DNA from: Prinsepia uniflora
Lineage: Eukaryota; Streptophyta; Magnoliopsida; Rosales; Rosaceae
Direction: 5' to 3'
Assembly: GCA_032719365.1 (NCBI GenBank)
Contig: CM064872.1
Coordinates: 52,371,391 to 52,435,390, forward strand
Length of the DNA stretch: 64,000 nucleotides
Shown here: positions 46,525 to 58,250 of the stretch, in pieces
Numbering within the stretch: the stretch's first letter is position 1
Layout: the number at the start of each line of letters is the position of its first letter
Program-made: the position numbers and the translations under genes
Notes under the pieces: model-generated
The model's input: the letters and a program-made list of their open reading frames with translations, nothing else
Told to the model about the DNA's origin: nothing
Databases searched by the model: none

Positions 46525-49500
46525 TGTCAGGACCCACCCCGGTTTCACCCCGAAAACCGAGGTAAATCCTGCTCCCGTCTGACACCCCGACACATGACTA
46601 AAGTAAAACATCCCACAAGCACAGTTAGACGCAGGAGAAACTATAAACACCCCGAAGTTAAAAGTTTACAGAGCATAATCCCACATACACAGAAAAGAAA
46701 AACCGATAAACAGTACACGCACACGGAAAATAAAACAAGATACTCCGGGATCCCTCTCGTAACTTCTATGCCTCAGACGCTGCCTCGACGCCGGAACCCC
46801 GCACCTACTCCACAACCTGGAGGGCAATTAAAAACAGAAGGTGTGAGTGAACCATAAATAAAAGAAAAGTTTCCAAAACCATTTTATAAGAAAACCGGGT
46901 TTTAGCCCTCTGTTTTGAAACCACATGCATAACCCATTTCTTGAAACAGTTATAAACCAATCGCAATAAAACATCATAAGAAACAGAAACACTATAAGAA
47001 CAGTTATAGAAATCATATCATAAGCATCATAGAACCGTATCATAAATCGTGAATATTAACTCATCATTTTCCGATCAAACCTGCTGGACCTATCCGAGTC
47101 TTTAAACTCAATCCAGGCCTCAATTATATCCGAGTCTTTAAACTCCCGAGTCTTTAAACTCAACAGGCCTACGGGGGAAATATCAATATATTCGAGTCTT
47201 TAAACTCCCGAGTCTTTAAACTCAATCCGGGTCTTTAAACCCAATCCGGGTCTGTCCCCCGTCAAAAATAATATCCGGGTCTTTAAACCCAATATCCAGA
47301 TCCAGCAAATCCAATCAAAACCATGTGAAAACCTTTTTCAAATCCACATCGAAACTCGAATCCGAAATCACCGGTCGGATGCCCTTCCGGCATTCCAAAC
47401 CGTCATTCCGAACCCAAATCCGGAAATCCACTTTTCAACTTTAAAACCAAATCTCGTTTCCCGGAATCCGATTTTAAAACCGAAAACCTTTAATCATCAA
47501 AATCATGTTCCAAAATCCACTTATAATCTTTGAAAATCATTTAACGTTTGAAACCCCAAAACCATAGCTTCATATTCAGAAATCACACTTTCTCGTAAAA
47601 CGTGCCAAATACGTTATTTCTCGGAAACCGCGCAATTATGTAAAATCACATCATAAATCCAACAATCATGAAATCACACATATATAAAACAATTATAGAA
47701 AACAGTTATGCATGTTCGAGTTTAAGGAAAGGGTCCACCCACAGTACCGAGCCCTCAATCGCGTCCCGAACGTCTCGTACGTTCCTCAGCTTCCTCGGGA
47801 ACTCCCGATCCTGTGAACAACCACCAAAATATGTTACTAACACGTCTACGAGGATCCACCTAAATTCCCTCAAAAATCCCCGGGTCCAAAACATACCGAA
47901 CCGGACCCCTAAACCTTCACCCTCGCGGAACTACTTCGATTCGACGTCCGATTAACCCGAAACCAATCCCATTAGACTCGTCACAACTCCTAGACCAAAA
48001 ACCATGTTGACCGTTTTCCCAACCACCGCCGCACGCGCCGCCCAAAGTGGCTGCGCGTGGCCCTCACGCACCTGCTACAGTGTCACCGTCTACCTCAAGC
48101 AGACCCGGTTCAACACAGTGTCTGCAACTTGAACCGACGTCAGCGGTTCTCCGCCGTACCTGCACCAAAACTGCTCCTCTCTTCACCCACAGCATCGTCC
48201 AGTTCCTAGCTATCCATCCCCCTTACTCAACCACCTCGACACGGCCTAATACTCATCGACTCGAACTCGAAACAAAACCCGAACACTGCCCTGTTTCCTT
48301 CTCCGGCCACCCTGGTCACCCCCCATCACGGTGGTAGTCTCAACTTCTTCCTAAGACCATCCTAAACCTCACCCAACTCACCAAAACCGTCGACTCTCTC
48401 CCCAAGTCCATGACTCTACGATTTAAACCAAACGGGAAAGCAGAGCACACAAGGTACTCGCGGTCGTAAGAACCTCCACCGTGCACTCCCCGTCACGGCA
48501 ACACAACCAGCAGAAACCTAGAACCCTACTGAGCCCCCTAACCCTCACTAGCCTCCTCGATTCTATCCCTAAAGCCATGACTTTTGATTTGAAAATCGAC
48601 GGCAAAACAGAGCACGAAGAGAAAAGTACGAAATTTACCTGCTTCCAGGCGCCGTCGTGAGCTCAGCTGTGAGGCAATAGCTCCTCCCGTCCTCTGAACA
48701 CCCCTGCTGGCCTTGATTGATCAATCACGGCCACACCACCACCCAACTCTCACCTCCTCTCTGTTTTTCTCTGAGTTTCCTCCCTGGTTCCCGCGGCCCA
48801 CTACTCACACACACACGGCTACCGTACCTCTATGTCTCCTCCCAAGCTCTCTTCCACTCTCTGGTCACTCCCCACCCTTCAATTCACACAACACACACAC
48901 GCTCACCCCTCAATTCTTCTCAATTCCTCCCTCTGTTTCTGTCTGGGTCGAACAACACACGAACACATACACGGTTTAACCCCAAATTATTGGACCCGTG
49001 GACACAATCCTGGAAGCCTCTAGTCAAGCCCCACGCGTCATCCATCCACCATTCCTCTCCCAAATGGCCCAATCTCACCCCTTCATTTTCCCTCTCTGTG
49101 CAAAAATCCCCAGACAACCAAAAGACCAAACTACCCTTCCTTTTAAGTCAAATTTACGGTTTTACCTTTACCGTTTTAGACCCATAACTCACACCTCGTA
49201 AGTCCGATGAATACGTGCCGCCTGTCATCGAACTCAGAACGACGAGATCTATCTAAGTATCCTAGGTCAACGTACCAAAACCCATTCGTAACGAAAGTCA
49301 ACTCTTCCCCCTAGTTTAACCAAATTACGGTTATGCCCTCAACCTTCCAAACATCATAACTTTCTCCTCGGATGTCGGAATCGGGCGTGCCACCTGTCTA
49401 CGGATTCGTGACGCCCCAAAATACGTCCTGGTCATCGGTCAAAACCCAATTGACCACCTGAACTAAAAGTCAACTTTTTCCCCAAACTAGGGGCAAAATC

Positions 49501-49606
49501 GTCATTCTGCACTAACGATCCCAACGAAGCCAACTAACCACCGATAAGCTCACTAATCCCATCTTAATCACTATCTTAACCCTAATTCCTGGGACGGGTT
49601 GTTACA
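46525..49606 (-). mobile_element. 3.1-kb solo LTR, half of a composite insertion
   Basis: Plus-strand ends TGTCAGGACCC and GGACGGGTTGTTACA. Its left flank is TTCTT (46520-46524). Its right side is not TTCTT but 8 bases (ATACAGAT) and then a Cassandra element, whose far flank is TTCTT (50436-50440). No core, PPT or primer site is attached. The GC-rich block at 48010-48110 and C-rich 48700-49000 give only accidental ORFs. Confidence 0.82.
47090..47290. repeat. CGAGTCTTTAAACTC tandem array
   Basis: About nine units of CGAGTCTTTAAACTC or CGGGTCTTTAAACCC, spaced 15-35 bases apart, inside the LTR. In other LTRs of the window this position holds the GGGCCTCTGGCCC-type repeats. Confidence 0.85.
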
Positions 49607-49616
49607 ATACAGATTG

Positions 49617-49690
49617 TAAGACCCGGTCTTGGAAGCAAGAACGGTGAGCAAGACCCGTGAGCTTGAGAAGCAAGAACGGTGAGCAAGACC
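49617..49690. repeat. 35-bp tandem units at the Cassandra left LTR start
   Basis: Two units (first shortened by 3 bases) of AAGACCCGTGAGCTTGAGAA followed by GCAAGAACGGTGAGC, then a partial unit. Confidence 0.9.
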
Positions 49691-49835
49691 CGTGAGCTTG
49701 GAAAGGTAAGATTGGTGAACGATCCCACATCGCTCGGGGAGGGAAAGGCGAAGTACTATATATTTGTGGGCACGTATCTATCTAACACAAGGCCTTTTGG
49801 GAGCTCAGTGGCTTTGGGGGGGATTGGAACCCCAA

Positions 49836-49890
49836 AGTTAAGCGAGTTGAGGCTGGTGCAATCCCATGATGGGTGACCTACTGGGAAGTT
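49836..49890 (+). promoter_or_regulatory. 5S-rRNA-like Pol III promoter in Cassandra left LTR
   Basis: A box AGTTAAGCGAGTTGAG at 49836, intermediate element GATGGGTGAC at 49868, C box ACTGGGAAGTT at 49880-49890. A-to-intermediate spacing is 32 bases. A TATATATT motif near 49757 upstream could serve Pol II. Confidence 0.9.
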
Positions 49891-50042
49891 GCACGTGAGC
49901 TCCCGAAAACAAAATCGTGAGGGCTGGGCCCAAAGTGGACAATATTGTGTTAGATGGGTCGGGTCATGACAGAATGGTATCAGAACTGGACCCCGACCGG
50001 AAGTGTGCCAGCGAGGACGCTAGGCCCCAAGGGGGTGGATTG

Positions 50043-50150
50043 TAAGACCCGTGAGCTTGAGAAGCAAGAACGGTGAGCAAGACCCGTGAGCTTGAGAAGC
50101 AAGAACGGTGAGCAAGACCCGTGAGCTTGAGAAGAAAGAACGGTGAGCAA
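50043..50150. repeat. Three 35-bp tandem units at the Cassandra right LTR start
   Basis: Units start at 50043, 50078 and 50113, with a partial fourth at 50148. This is one unit more than the left LTR. Confidence 0.92.
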
Positions 50151-50299
50151 GACCCGTGAGCTTGGAAAGGTAAGATTGGTGAACGATCCCACATCGCTCG
50201 GGGAGGGAAAGGCGAAGAACTATATATGTGTGGGCACGTATCTATCTAACACAAGGCCTTTTGGGAGCTCAGTGGCTTTGGGGGGGATTGGAACCCCAA

Positions 50300-50354
50300 A
50301 GTTAAGCGAGTTGAGGCTGGTGCAATTCCATGATGGGTGACCTACTGGGAAGTT
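50300..50354 (+). promoter_or_regulatory. 5S-rRNA-like Pol III promoter in Cassandra right LTR
   Basis: A box at 50300, intermediate element at 50332, C box at 50344-50354. Spacing is identical to the left LTR. Confidence 0.9.
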
Positions 50355-50560
50355 GCACGTGAGCTCCCGAAAACAAAACCGTGAGGGCTGGGCCCAAAGC
50401 GGACAATATTGTGTTAGATGGGTCGGGTCGTGACATTCTTGGCCCAAAAAAACCTCAAACGATCTCTGATTTTCGCGTGCCACCTGTCTACGAACTCAGG
50501 ATTTCTAGACCTTCATAACGAGTTTCTCAAAATTCTCAAAAGAGGTCCATAGCATACTCG

Positions 50561-51747
50561 AAAAAAAGGACTGGAGATGAATCCTTGAATAAAAAGGCTG
50601 TGATTTCACCTTCTTATCAATGTTTTAGCATAGCTACAAAGGTACCAAAATTACATGGAGTCATTTATTCTCCCCTCGAACTAGCAGTTCATGCGTCGAG
50701 GTATAGGTAGCGTGTTTTCAATGATGTAAGGGAGTCTAGTGTGTGTGTATTGATTATGAGTGTGTAGTTGGATTAGTTCTAAGACTTTCCATGGAAATAG
50801 CACTTCTATTGTTAGTGGTGGCAGGTCGGCCATAGTTCCTTTTACTCCTTTGACCATATTCTCACCCATGATTTTCTTTATCCGGTGGTGAGATTTGAGC
50901 GGTAACCCTCCTTGCACTATTGGTTGATTAGCACTGCTATAATTTTCTATGGAGCCAAGGTTATTGGCTGCGAAAGGTGAATGAAGCAATGGTTGGTTGA
51001 TTCCCTCAGGATGGTAGAGCACATGCGACAACGGGTAGACTTGTTGGTGCTTTAATCTTCCATGGTGTACATGAAGCCTTCATGATGGCTAAAAGGATTA
51101 GTGGAGCCATTTTAGTAGGAAATCTTCAGCGCAATCCCTATGGCAGTACCCTCTATCAAGGAGAACTCACGGTTTCCAACATTTTATTTTTTGAGCTCTC
51201 TGAGCGGTGCCTCCTCATAATGAGAACTTTTCAGAGGTACCTCTTCGCAGAAGTTTGTAGGAGGAACTTTTTAGTGGTATCTCTGTGTAGGAATTCTATG
51301 GAGGAACTTTTTCGATGGTAACTGGCACCGAAGTTCGATGGAGGAACTTTCTATTGGTACCTCTGCATAGGAATTTGCTGGAGGAACCTTTCATTGGTAC
51401 TTGGCACAAGAGTTCATGGGAGGATCGTTTTGGTGGTACCTCACACTTAGGTTCACTAGAGGAACTTTTTGGTGGTACCTTTCCTGGGCGTAGCAAGATT
51501 TCTTCCTTTAGTCTCTTTTTGAGTGGTTCCGTTGGCCAAGCAGTACTACCTGCTAAGGAAATTTCGCACATTTCTCAATTTCTAATTTATGAGTTCCCAA
51601 GAAAGATTCTCGTTGGAGGAAATTTTAAGCAGTACCCCTGGATGAGCGGTACCTCTTGCTAAGGAAATCTCTCACACCTCTTGGCTCTTCGTTCATGAGC
51701 CTTATTGTCAAGTTATCTGGGCTAGGATCCTTCAGGTTGACCTCTAA
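50561..51747. other. Unassigned region with a minisatellite
   Basis: No recognisable gene. A 116-codon minus-strand frame at 50681-51031 has no identifiable domain. The right half is a 40-base tandem array (51223-51490). Confidence 0.45.
51223..51490. repeat. ~40-bp minisatellite, 6.5 copies
   Basis: Units begin GAACTTTTT...GGTACC at 51223, 51263, 51304, 51344, 51384, 51423 and 51462 (periods 39-41). Most carry a GGTACC or GGTAYC core and end in a GGAG. Both strands are open through the array, giving two overlapping artefact ORFs. Confidence 0.9.
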
Positions 51748-54700
51748 TATAACAACCCGTCCCAAATTTACGGGATTAATAATGCTTAATTAATGATTAA
51801 TTATGGATTAACGTGACTAATTAGGGATTAGTTGATAGAATACGGACAGGTGGCTCGAGTCAAACATATGAGGATCGATGACCGTGACGTAGATCGGGAT
51901 GTCACGAGTCCGTAGACAGGTGGCTCGTCGAAATCGGACATTAAACGAGGAAGTTATGGTCACAGGATCGAAATCGGTATAATTAATTTCTCGGGATTTG
52001 ATATTAATGCTTAAAGTTGATTGGTTGATTAATTAATTGTGGGGCCCTTGGATGAGTGAGAAGTGTCCTCATCCCTAAATTGTGGATCTATGTTTCATTG
52101 GATAAGGATTTTAATTAATCCATTCATCCTCACATCTCTCTCCCACCCGTGTATCACCTTCATCCTCTCTAAAACAAACACAAATACACCATAGCCATAC
52201 CTTCATCTTCATTTGAATCTTGAGACCGCGAGAGTGTGATTGGGAGAGTAAGACTCGAGGAAATAAGAAAGGACGATGACACGACTGAGCAGCCACAACC
52301 CACGATGAAGGTAACTCGAAAACTTGAATCCCATTTTGACCCATTTTCTGAAACTTGGGATTTTGACGTCGGGAAATCACAGGTGTGGTCTGGGTTTTGT
52401 TCTAGGGACCATGGTGACTACATTGGGCCTGTTTAGAAGGATTTTGGTAACCTAAGTCGACTGGGAGCAAGGTTGGAAAAACAGGACTGCTATGCATCGA
52501 TCAAAGGTAATGATTTAGTTAGTTTTTCCTTGTTTTATTTAGGTAGATCCTTTAGTAGGTAAAGAAAAAGGTATAGGAGGAAACCCCATCGAAATTGGTT
52601 GAGAAATGGGGATTTGGGAGCCGGTTCAGGTTGCGAGTCTGTGCGACCCTGTTCCTGTTATTCGGGTCTGACCAGTTGTAAGGAGGAAGACGATGACGTC
52701 AACAGTGACATCATCATGTGTTAGATGTCAGGTGACGTGGCCCAATCCCTGATCGACACGTGTCATGATGTTAGAGCCCAATCAGCCTGACATGTTATGT
52801 GACGTCGACCAATTAGATGGTGCCACGTGTCACTGACATGTCAGACACGTGGACCAACTGATGACTGGCACGTGGCACCCTGTTAGGTCTGACACGAGTC
52901 AGACTAACAGCTGTCACGGATGACATCAGCAGCGTTGACTTTTCCAACATTGACTTTTTTGTTGACCAAGTACGTGGGGGTGTGTGGGAATGAATTTCGA
53001 GGTAGGACTAATGTCATTGTAAAGGTTCAACAATTCGGATCCAATGGTAGTGGTTTCGGGTCGATCGGAGATCGTTAAGCTGGTCAAATCGAGGTTTTTA
53101 CCCTTGGGAAGTTTGTTTGGGACACGTTCTCGGGTCGATACTATTTATTGGTCTTAGGTATGACCTTATTGAGTCCGTTAGTTACCATTGGTGTGATTTG
53201 GACAGGTCCAGATGTTCCGATAATGGTGATTTATCCCCGAAAGGCTTATAGCAAGCGTATCGAGGCAGCACATAGGACGGTCTTTGAGTGGACATTGGCT
53301 TCTAAATATGATGCATGCATAACTGTTTTATATGTTTTAAATATGTGATTTAAGATGAACATGATTATGGTATTTAGTATTCATGTATTTGCACGTATTT
53401 CAAGGTTTATGATTTTATACAACATTGAACTTGCTTGTGTTTCCAATTATGGTTCAATGGTATGATTTCGGATTTGGAAATATGGAACCGGGCATGAGAC
53501 CCATTTTATTTTTACACTATTGGACTTGATGTCCATTTGATTTAATAAGACAACGGGCTGGAGACCCATTTGATTTATACTATCGGGCTTAAGGCCTAGT
53601 TGGTTATGATATCGGGTTTGAGGTCCAGTTGGGTTATGAAATAGAATTTCGGGCTAAGTCCCTTGAATTTGGAAATTGGAATTGCGGAAATAGTTTAGGA
53701 AAGTTATACTTCGAGCATGAGACCCATTTGTGAATTTACGATGGTATTATGGAATTCTCGGGCATAGCCCTTTGAATGGTTTTGAGATGATTTATAATAT
53801 GTTTTCCATATACCATCCTTATGTATGGATTCTCTCCTTTGGACGCCTCGTAGTATCCCGGAGTAGTCACGACGCACTACTTGAGAGGGTTGCCCCGAGG
53901 AGTAGCTCATGATCAGGAGTGCAATTATAGATAATACCCCAGGAAGGGTCATTGATCTACGAGTCATTGACCTGGGTGGACCCTGGGGAGACTCGGGATT
54001 GAAACCACAAGTAGCACGCGTAGCTTAGAGACCGTGAAAATGGTATTTGTAACGACCCGTCCCAAATTCCAAGATTAGATTAGTGATTAATCACGATTAG
54101 TGAGGTTAATCGGTGATTAGTTAGGCGAAATCGGACGAACGATGCAAAATGACCATTTTGCCCCTAGCGTGGGTAAACATTGACTTTTTTTCGGGCGGTC
54201 AAACGGACTTTGACCAATGACCGTGACGTAGTTCATGACGTCACGAGTTCATAGACAGGTGGCACATTCAATTCCGACATTCGAGGAAGAAGTTATGACG
54301 TTCGAAAGTTTAGGGGCATTTAGTAATTTTGGTTAAAAAGGGGCAAATCTTGAATTTTTTACCAGGATGTCCAATGGCCAAGGGCCGAGGACCATTACGT
54401 AGATCGGGACGATACGAATCCATAGACAAGCGGCACGTCGAATTCGGACGTTCGACATCGAAGTTACGGTTCACGGAAGTTCAAGTGCACTATTGCACGA
54501 ATTACGAAATAACTTAACTTTTGGACTCTAGTGGGCCCCAGATATTTAGTTTCTTCCCTTTGGATGAGTGACAAGTGTCACCCATCCAATGGACACCATT
54601 TTTCCTTCATGCATCGACCATTTCATTTTCTTCATTCAAAATACAAACCCAAAACCACCCGATCTCATTTTGCTCTTCTTTGTGCAACCCAAATCCATCC

Positions 54701-57330
54701 AACCTTCAACCCATGACCAGCTGGGAGGACAAGAGAGTGAGAGGAAGACCGTGGATGTGGTGGCCGGCCCATGACGGCGCCGCCGTGGGCGGTGGAGCCA
54801 CAAACCCGAGAAGTTCACGGTTAGGCCCAATCCTTTCCATTTTTCAATTCTTGCATTATGGTTGCTTTTGGGTGCCTAGGAAGTGATTGTTAGGTTGTTA
54901 GGAACTTAATAAGAAGGTTTCTAGGGTGGTTGGACGGCTGTACAGCCATGGTGCAGTTTTGGAAGCTTTGAACCGTATGGTTCAAGAATTAAACCATGGG
55001 TTTTGTGTCGTTTTAGGTGGTTTTAATGATAGAAATTGATAGGGAATCAAGAAATAGGAATTATAGGATTAATTAGGGTTGAAATCGGATCAAAATAGAG
55101 GGAGAAAACCACTGAGGGCGCGTGGACCATAATTTCGAAAAGTGTTCAACATATGAAATCTTATATTTGATGTAACGAAGATTTTGAGACTGGTCTCGCG
55201 TCAATCAGACATTGTTTCAATAGATTTCGGGTTGTCCAAAGGTTTAGGGTCGGTTTAAAAATAGTTAAAAGTTCGGGAAAATTACAGGGCTTTAATGGGA
55301 GGTTAATTAAGTAGTTAGTAACCTTATATAAAAATTTGGATAGGTTTGGGAGTCGCGGTGATAGCAATTGGCTCGGGAGAGCGTATGGCACGCAAATCGA
55401 GGCGGCAGCTCGGACGGTCTGTGAGTGGACCTTGTTTTGTAAATTGGTGCATGCATAAATGTTTATTATATGTTTTAAATACTTGTTTGTGATGCCATGA
55501 GTGCATTTTGATGTGTGGTTACGTATAGGCACGTATTTCGAGGTTTCGGCCCTATACGGTGCCTATACGGGTCTATATGTCTTTATTGGTCTAAATGAAA
55601 TGGTTTTGGATTTCCAAAAGGATAATGAATGTGATTTGATGATGTTGATTTGGATATTTGTGAATTATATGGTTTCACGTATTTCGAGGCGATTTACGTG
55701 CTTGCACGTAAATCGAGGTTTCTAGCTTTACACTGATTTTCTATAATTAGGGTTTTGGATATGATTTCATGAAATGATTTTGGATTTGAAAAGGTAACTC
55801 TCGGACTTGAGGTCCATTTGATTTAACGAGGCATCGGGCCGGAGGCCCAATTGGTTTACGATTCGGACCGGAGGTCCAGTTTGTATGTGGATTCCAGCCT
55901 AGGGCCCAGCTATGTGTTACAAATGATTTTTACGGGTCATGAAGGTTTATGGGAACCGGCATGAAACCCTGAAATGGATTTACGGGTCATGACGGTTTAT
56001 AGGAACCGGCATGAACCCATGAAAGGATTTTATGGATTATGACGACTTATGGGGGCCGGGCCTGAATCCTGGAAAGATTTAAAGAATGATTTCAAAAGGT
56101 TTTTCATATGCCATCCTTTATATATGATTTTCTCCTCCGGGGAGGGTCGTTGGCCTGGGTGGACCCCCGAAGTAGTCACGGAGCACTAATTGAGTGGAGT
56201 CGCCCCCCAGTTGGGTTCCTTACTCTCAGGATGGGCATGGTTCGTTACCTCCAGGGAGGGTCATTGATCTACGGACATTGACCTGGGTGGACCCTGGAGA
56301 GACTTGGGTTTGAGACCCCGGTTAGCACGCGCGTAGCTTTATTATACCATGACAGGTTTTGGATATGAAATATAATGGATAAACATGATTTCAATTGGTT
56401 TGGGAAATTGTGTTTATAATGATAAATGGATTTGGGCTGAGATCCCACGTATGTTTACTATGTTATGGTTTTCTGTAAATGGTTTTGGGTAGGAGCCCGT
56501 GTGACTTGGATTTACGGAACTTGGGGCTGTGACCCTAATTATGGTTGTTTAAACATATGTGTTTGGATAAATGGTTTTATTATGCATGCATGCTTTTTAG
56601 TGAAGGGTGTAAAGATCTTTTATAAATGTGTTTTACGAAACTTATTACTTTTTGTCCACTCACAGTCTTTCTGTTTTTAATACCCTTCAGGTTGACATCG
56701 GATGTGGACTGTAGCAGAGATCGAGATATCACATACCTCCTCCGGATCCTGGCATACTCTGATAGCCTGGGAGGGCAAAGGTCGGAAATATCCCTTGTCT
56801 GACACTTCGTGTCAGACGGGAGCAGGGTCATCCCGCACTAATCCCGGGGGGATTGGGATGGGTCCTGTCAGTATTGATTAGGCATCAGGGATGCCAAGGA
56901 TTGGTTACATTGTATTTCGATAAACTGGTTATTTAATGTTGATTCGTTTTGTGCTGAGTTCCCACATGGTTGGATTTATGATGTTGGGCTTAGGCCCTAA
57001 TGATTTAATAAAATAAATGGTTTGATTACTGGTTTTGGAATGCAGGCATGCTTTTTAGTGAAGAGCATAAATTTCTTTTCGTGAAATGTGTTTTATAAAT
57101 TATTTATTTTGTCCACTCACAGCTTTTAATGGTTTTTAATGCCCTTCAGGATGATCGCGAATGCGGGTTGTAGCAGAGACCGAGACATCACACTTTTCCA
57201 TTGATCCTGGCGCACTCTAAAAGCCTCGTTTGGGCTAAGGTTTGAGTTATCCCTTGTCTGACACTTCGTGTCAGACGTGAGTATGGCACATCCAGCGTTA
57301 ATCTCAGGGGGATTGGGATGGGTCGTGTCA
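51748..57330 (+). mobile_element. 5' LTR of a plus-strand non-autonomous element, split by a solo LTR
   Basis: Starts TATAACAACCCGTCCC (the expected TG is mutated to TA) and ends GGGATGGGTCGTGTCA, followed at once by a primer-binding site. Native LTR is 51748-54047 plus 56876-57330, about 2755 bases. Its text near 52680-52940 (repeated TGACRTCA and CACGTG-like words) and 53031-53060 is the reverse complement of the LTR at 1-2543. Confidence 0.85.
54048..56870 (+). mobile_element. Nested solo LTR, TSD GTATT
   Basis: TGTAACGACCCGTCCC...GGGATGGGTCCTGTCA, 2823 bases, with perfect GTATT duplications at 54043-54047 and 56871-56875. It is the same family as the LARD LTRs at 2757-5659 and 8874-11843, in opposite orientation, and retains the segment of about 67 bases deleted in the former. 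Formed by LTR-LTR recombination. Confidence 0.95.
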
Positions 57331-58250
57331 AGTTGGTATCAGCACGGTTTTCTCTTATGGTACATGCAGGTCGAGGATGGGATGTCTCTACGTGGAATCA
57401 GCCTATTATCAACCTGGTCGTTAGGTTAACAGTAGGAGAGTTTGTGGAAATATTTTGAGCCAAACGTAGATCGATACGTTGTGGATCTTTGTGATTCAAC
57501 CCTCCTTAGGGTTAGATATGATACATTATCATAGTAATAACCGATGGATAGTCTGATGATTTGTGTCAGTTAGTGGTTTTGGATGTGACATTATCGTTAG
57601 GGGTCAGATATGACAACTTGTTTGAGTAATTACCGAGGGATGATCAGGAAAAATCTAGATTAACTAGTAGGGTTGTATATGACGATATTCCGGAATTGTG
57701 ACCGTTCAACGGTAATGTCAGGTCAGGTCGGATTGGAGATTGTGCTACAGAGAGCAGCTGAGGTCATAGATGACCTAGTGGACGACTCTAGTTGAGTCTA
57801 GTTGAGACTATGGAGATTGATTGGTCTGACACTAAGAAAAATGATGGAATCCGATTCATGAGTACCATTATGAGATGATAATTGGGGTCTCGTGGTGGAC
57901 CGATTAGTAGTGTTGATGCTTGGATGCGGAGTCTCGGTAGCGATGTCTGGTGGTTGGGTCTGTATGAGATTGTGGCAGGCACTATCATCGAGTGTGGATG
58001 TAGTTGAGAATCGGGGGACGTTCAAGGAACGTTCATTTTCTTGTATGAATTATCAGAGTGATTGTACCCAGGGTTGGTGAGTTGAGCGAGGCAGAATTCC
58101 TCCAACCTGAGCAGAGATTATGGATTCTAGCTCGGTATGAGCTGAGATTTAGGTTGGGTCTGATTCGCACACTGTGTGCTATTGATTGCGATGACGATAG
58201 GAGATGATGAGGGGGGATGTTAAGGTAGCACATTTTTGTGTGCTCATGGC
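57331..58250 (+). other. Start of the core of the plus-strand element
   Basis: Primer-binding site TTGGTATCAGCAC at 57333-57345 (iMet type, one mismatch), followed by GTCGAGGATGGGATGTCTC, which resembles the post-primer-site sequence of the LARD-like element (reverse complement of about 8800). No coding domain. The 3' LTR is not in the window, and the core fades into unassigned sequence near 58250-58440. Confidence 0.65.

Larger units (their letters stand above)
49615..50435 (+). mobile_element. Second Cassandra TRIM, plus strand
   Basis: LTRs are 49615-49971 and 50041-50435 (357 and 395 bases, TGTAAGACCC...TGACA). The core of 69 bases contains primer site TGGTATCAGAAC (49975-49986) and polypurine tract AAGGGGGTGG (50029-50038). 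The LTR length difference comes from one extra 35-base tandem unit. No coding capacity. The left flank (CAGAT) does not match the right flank (TTCTT), see the composite finding. Confidence 0.92.

Noticed and set aside
46104..49187. Several 90-156 aa plus-strand ORFs
   Set aside because: They fall across LTR boundaries or in C-rich LTR stretches with several frames open at once.
50043..50150. Regular 35-bp repeats resembling a CRISPR array
   Set aside because: Units are contiguous without unique spacers and sit at the start of a Cassandra LTR in a plant genome.
50681..51031. 116-aa minus-strand ORF
   Set aside because: Looks less repetitive than the others, but no family is recognised and there is no splice or promoter context. 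Left as unassigned.
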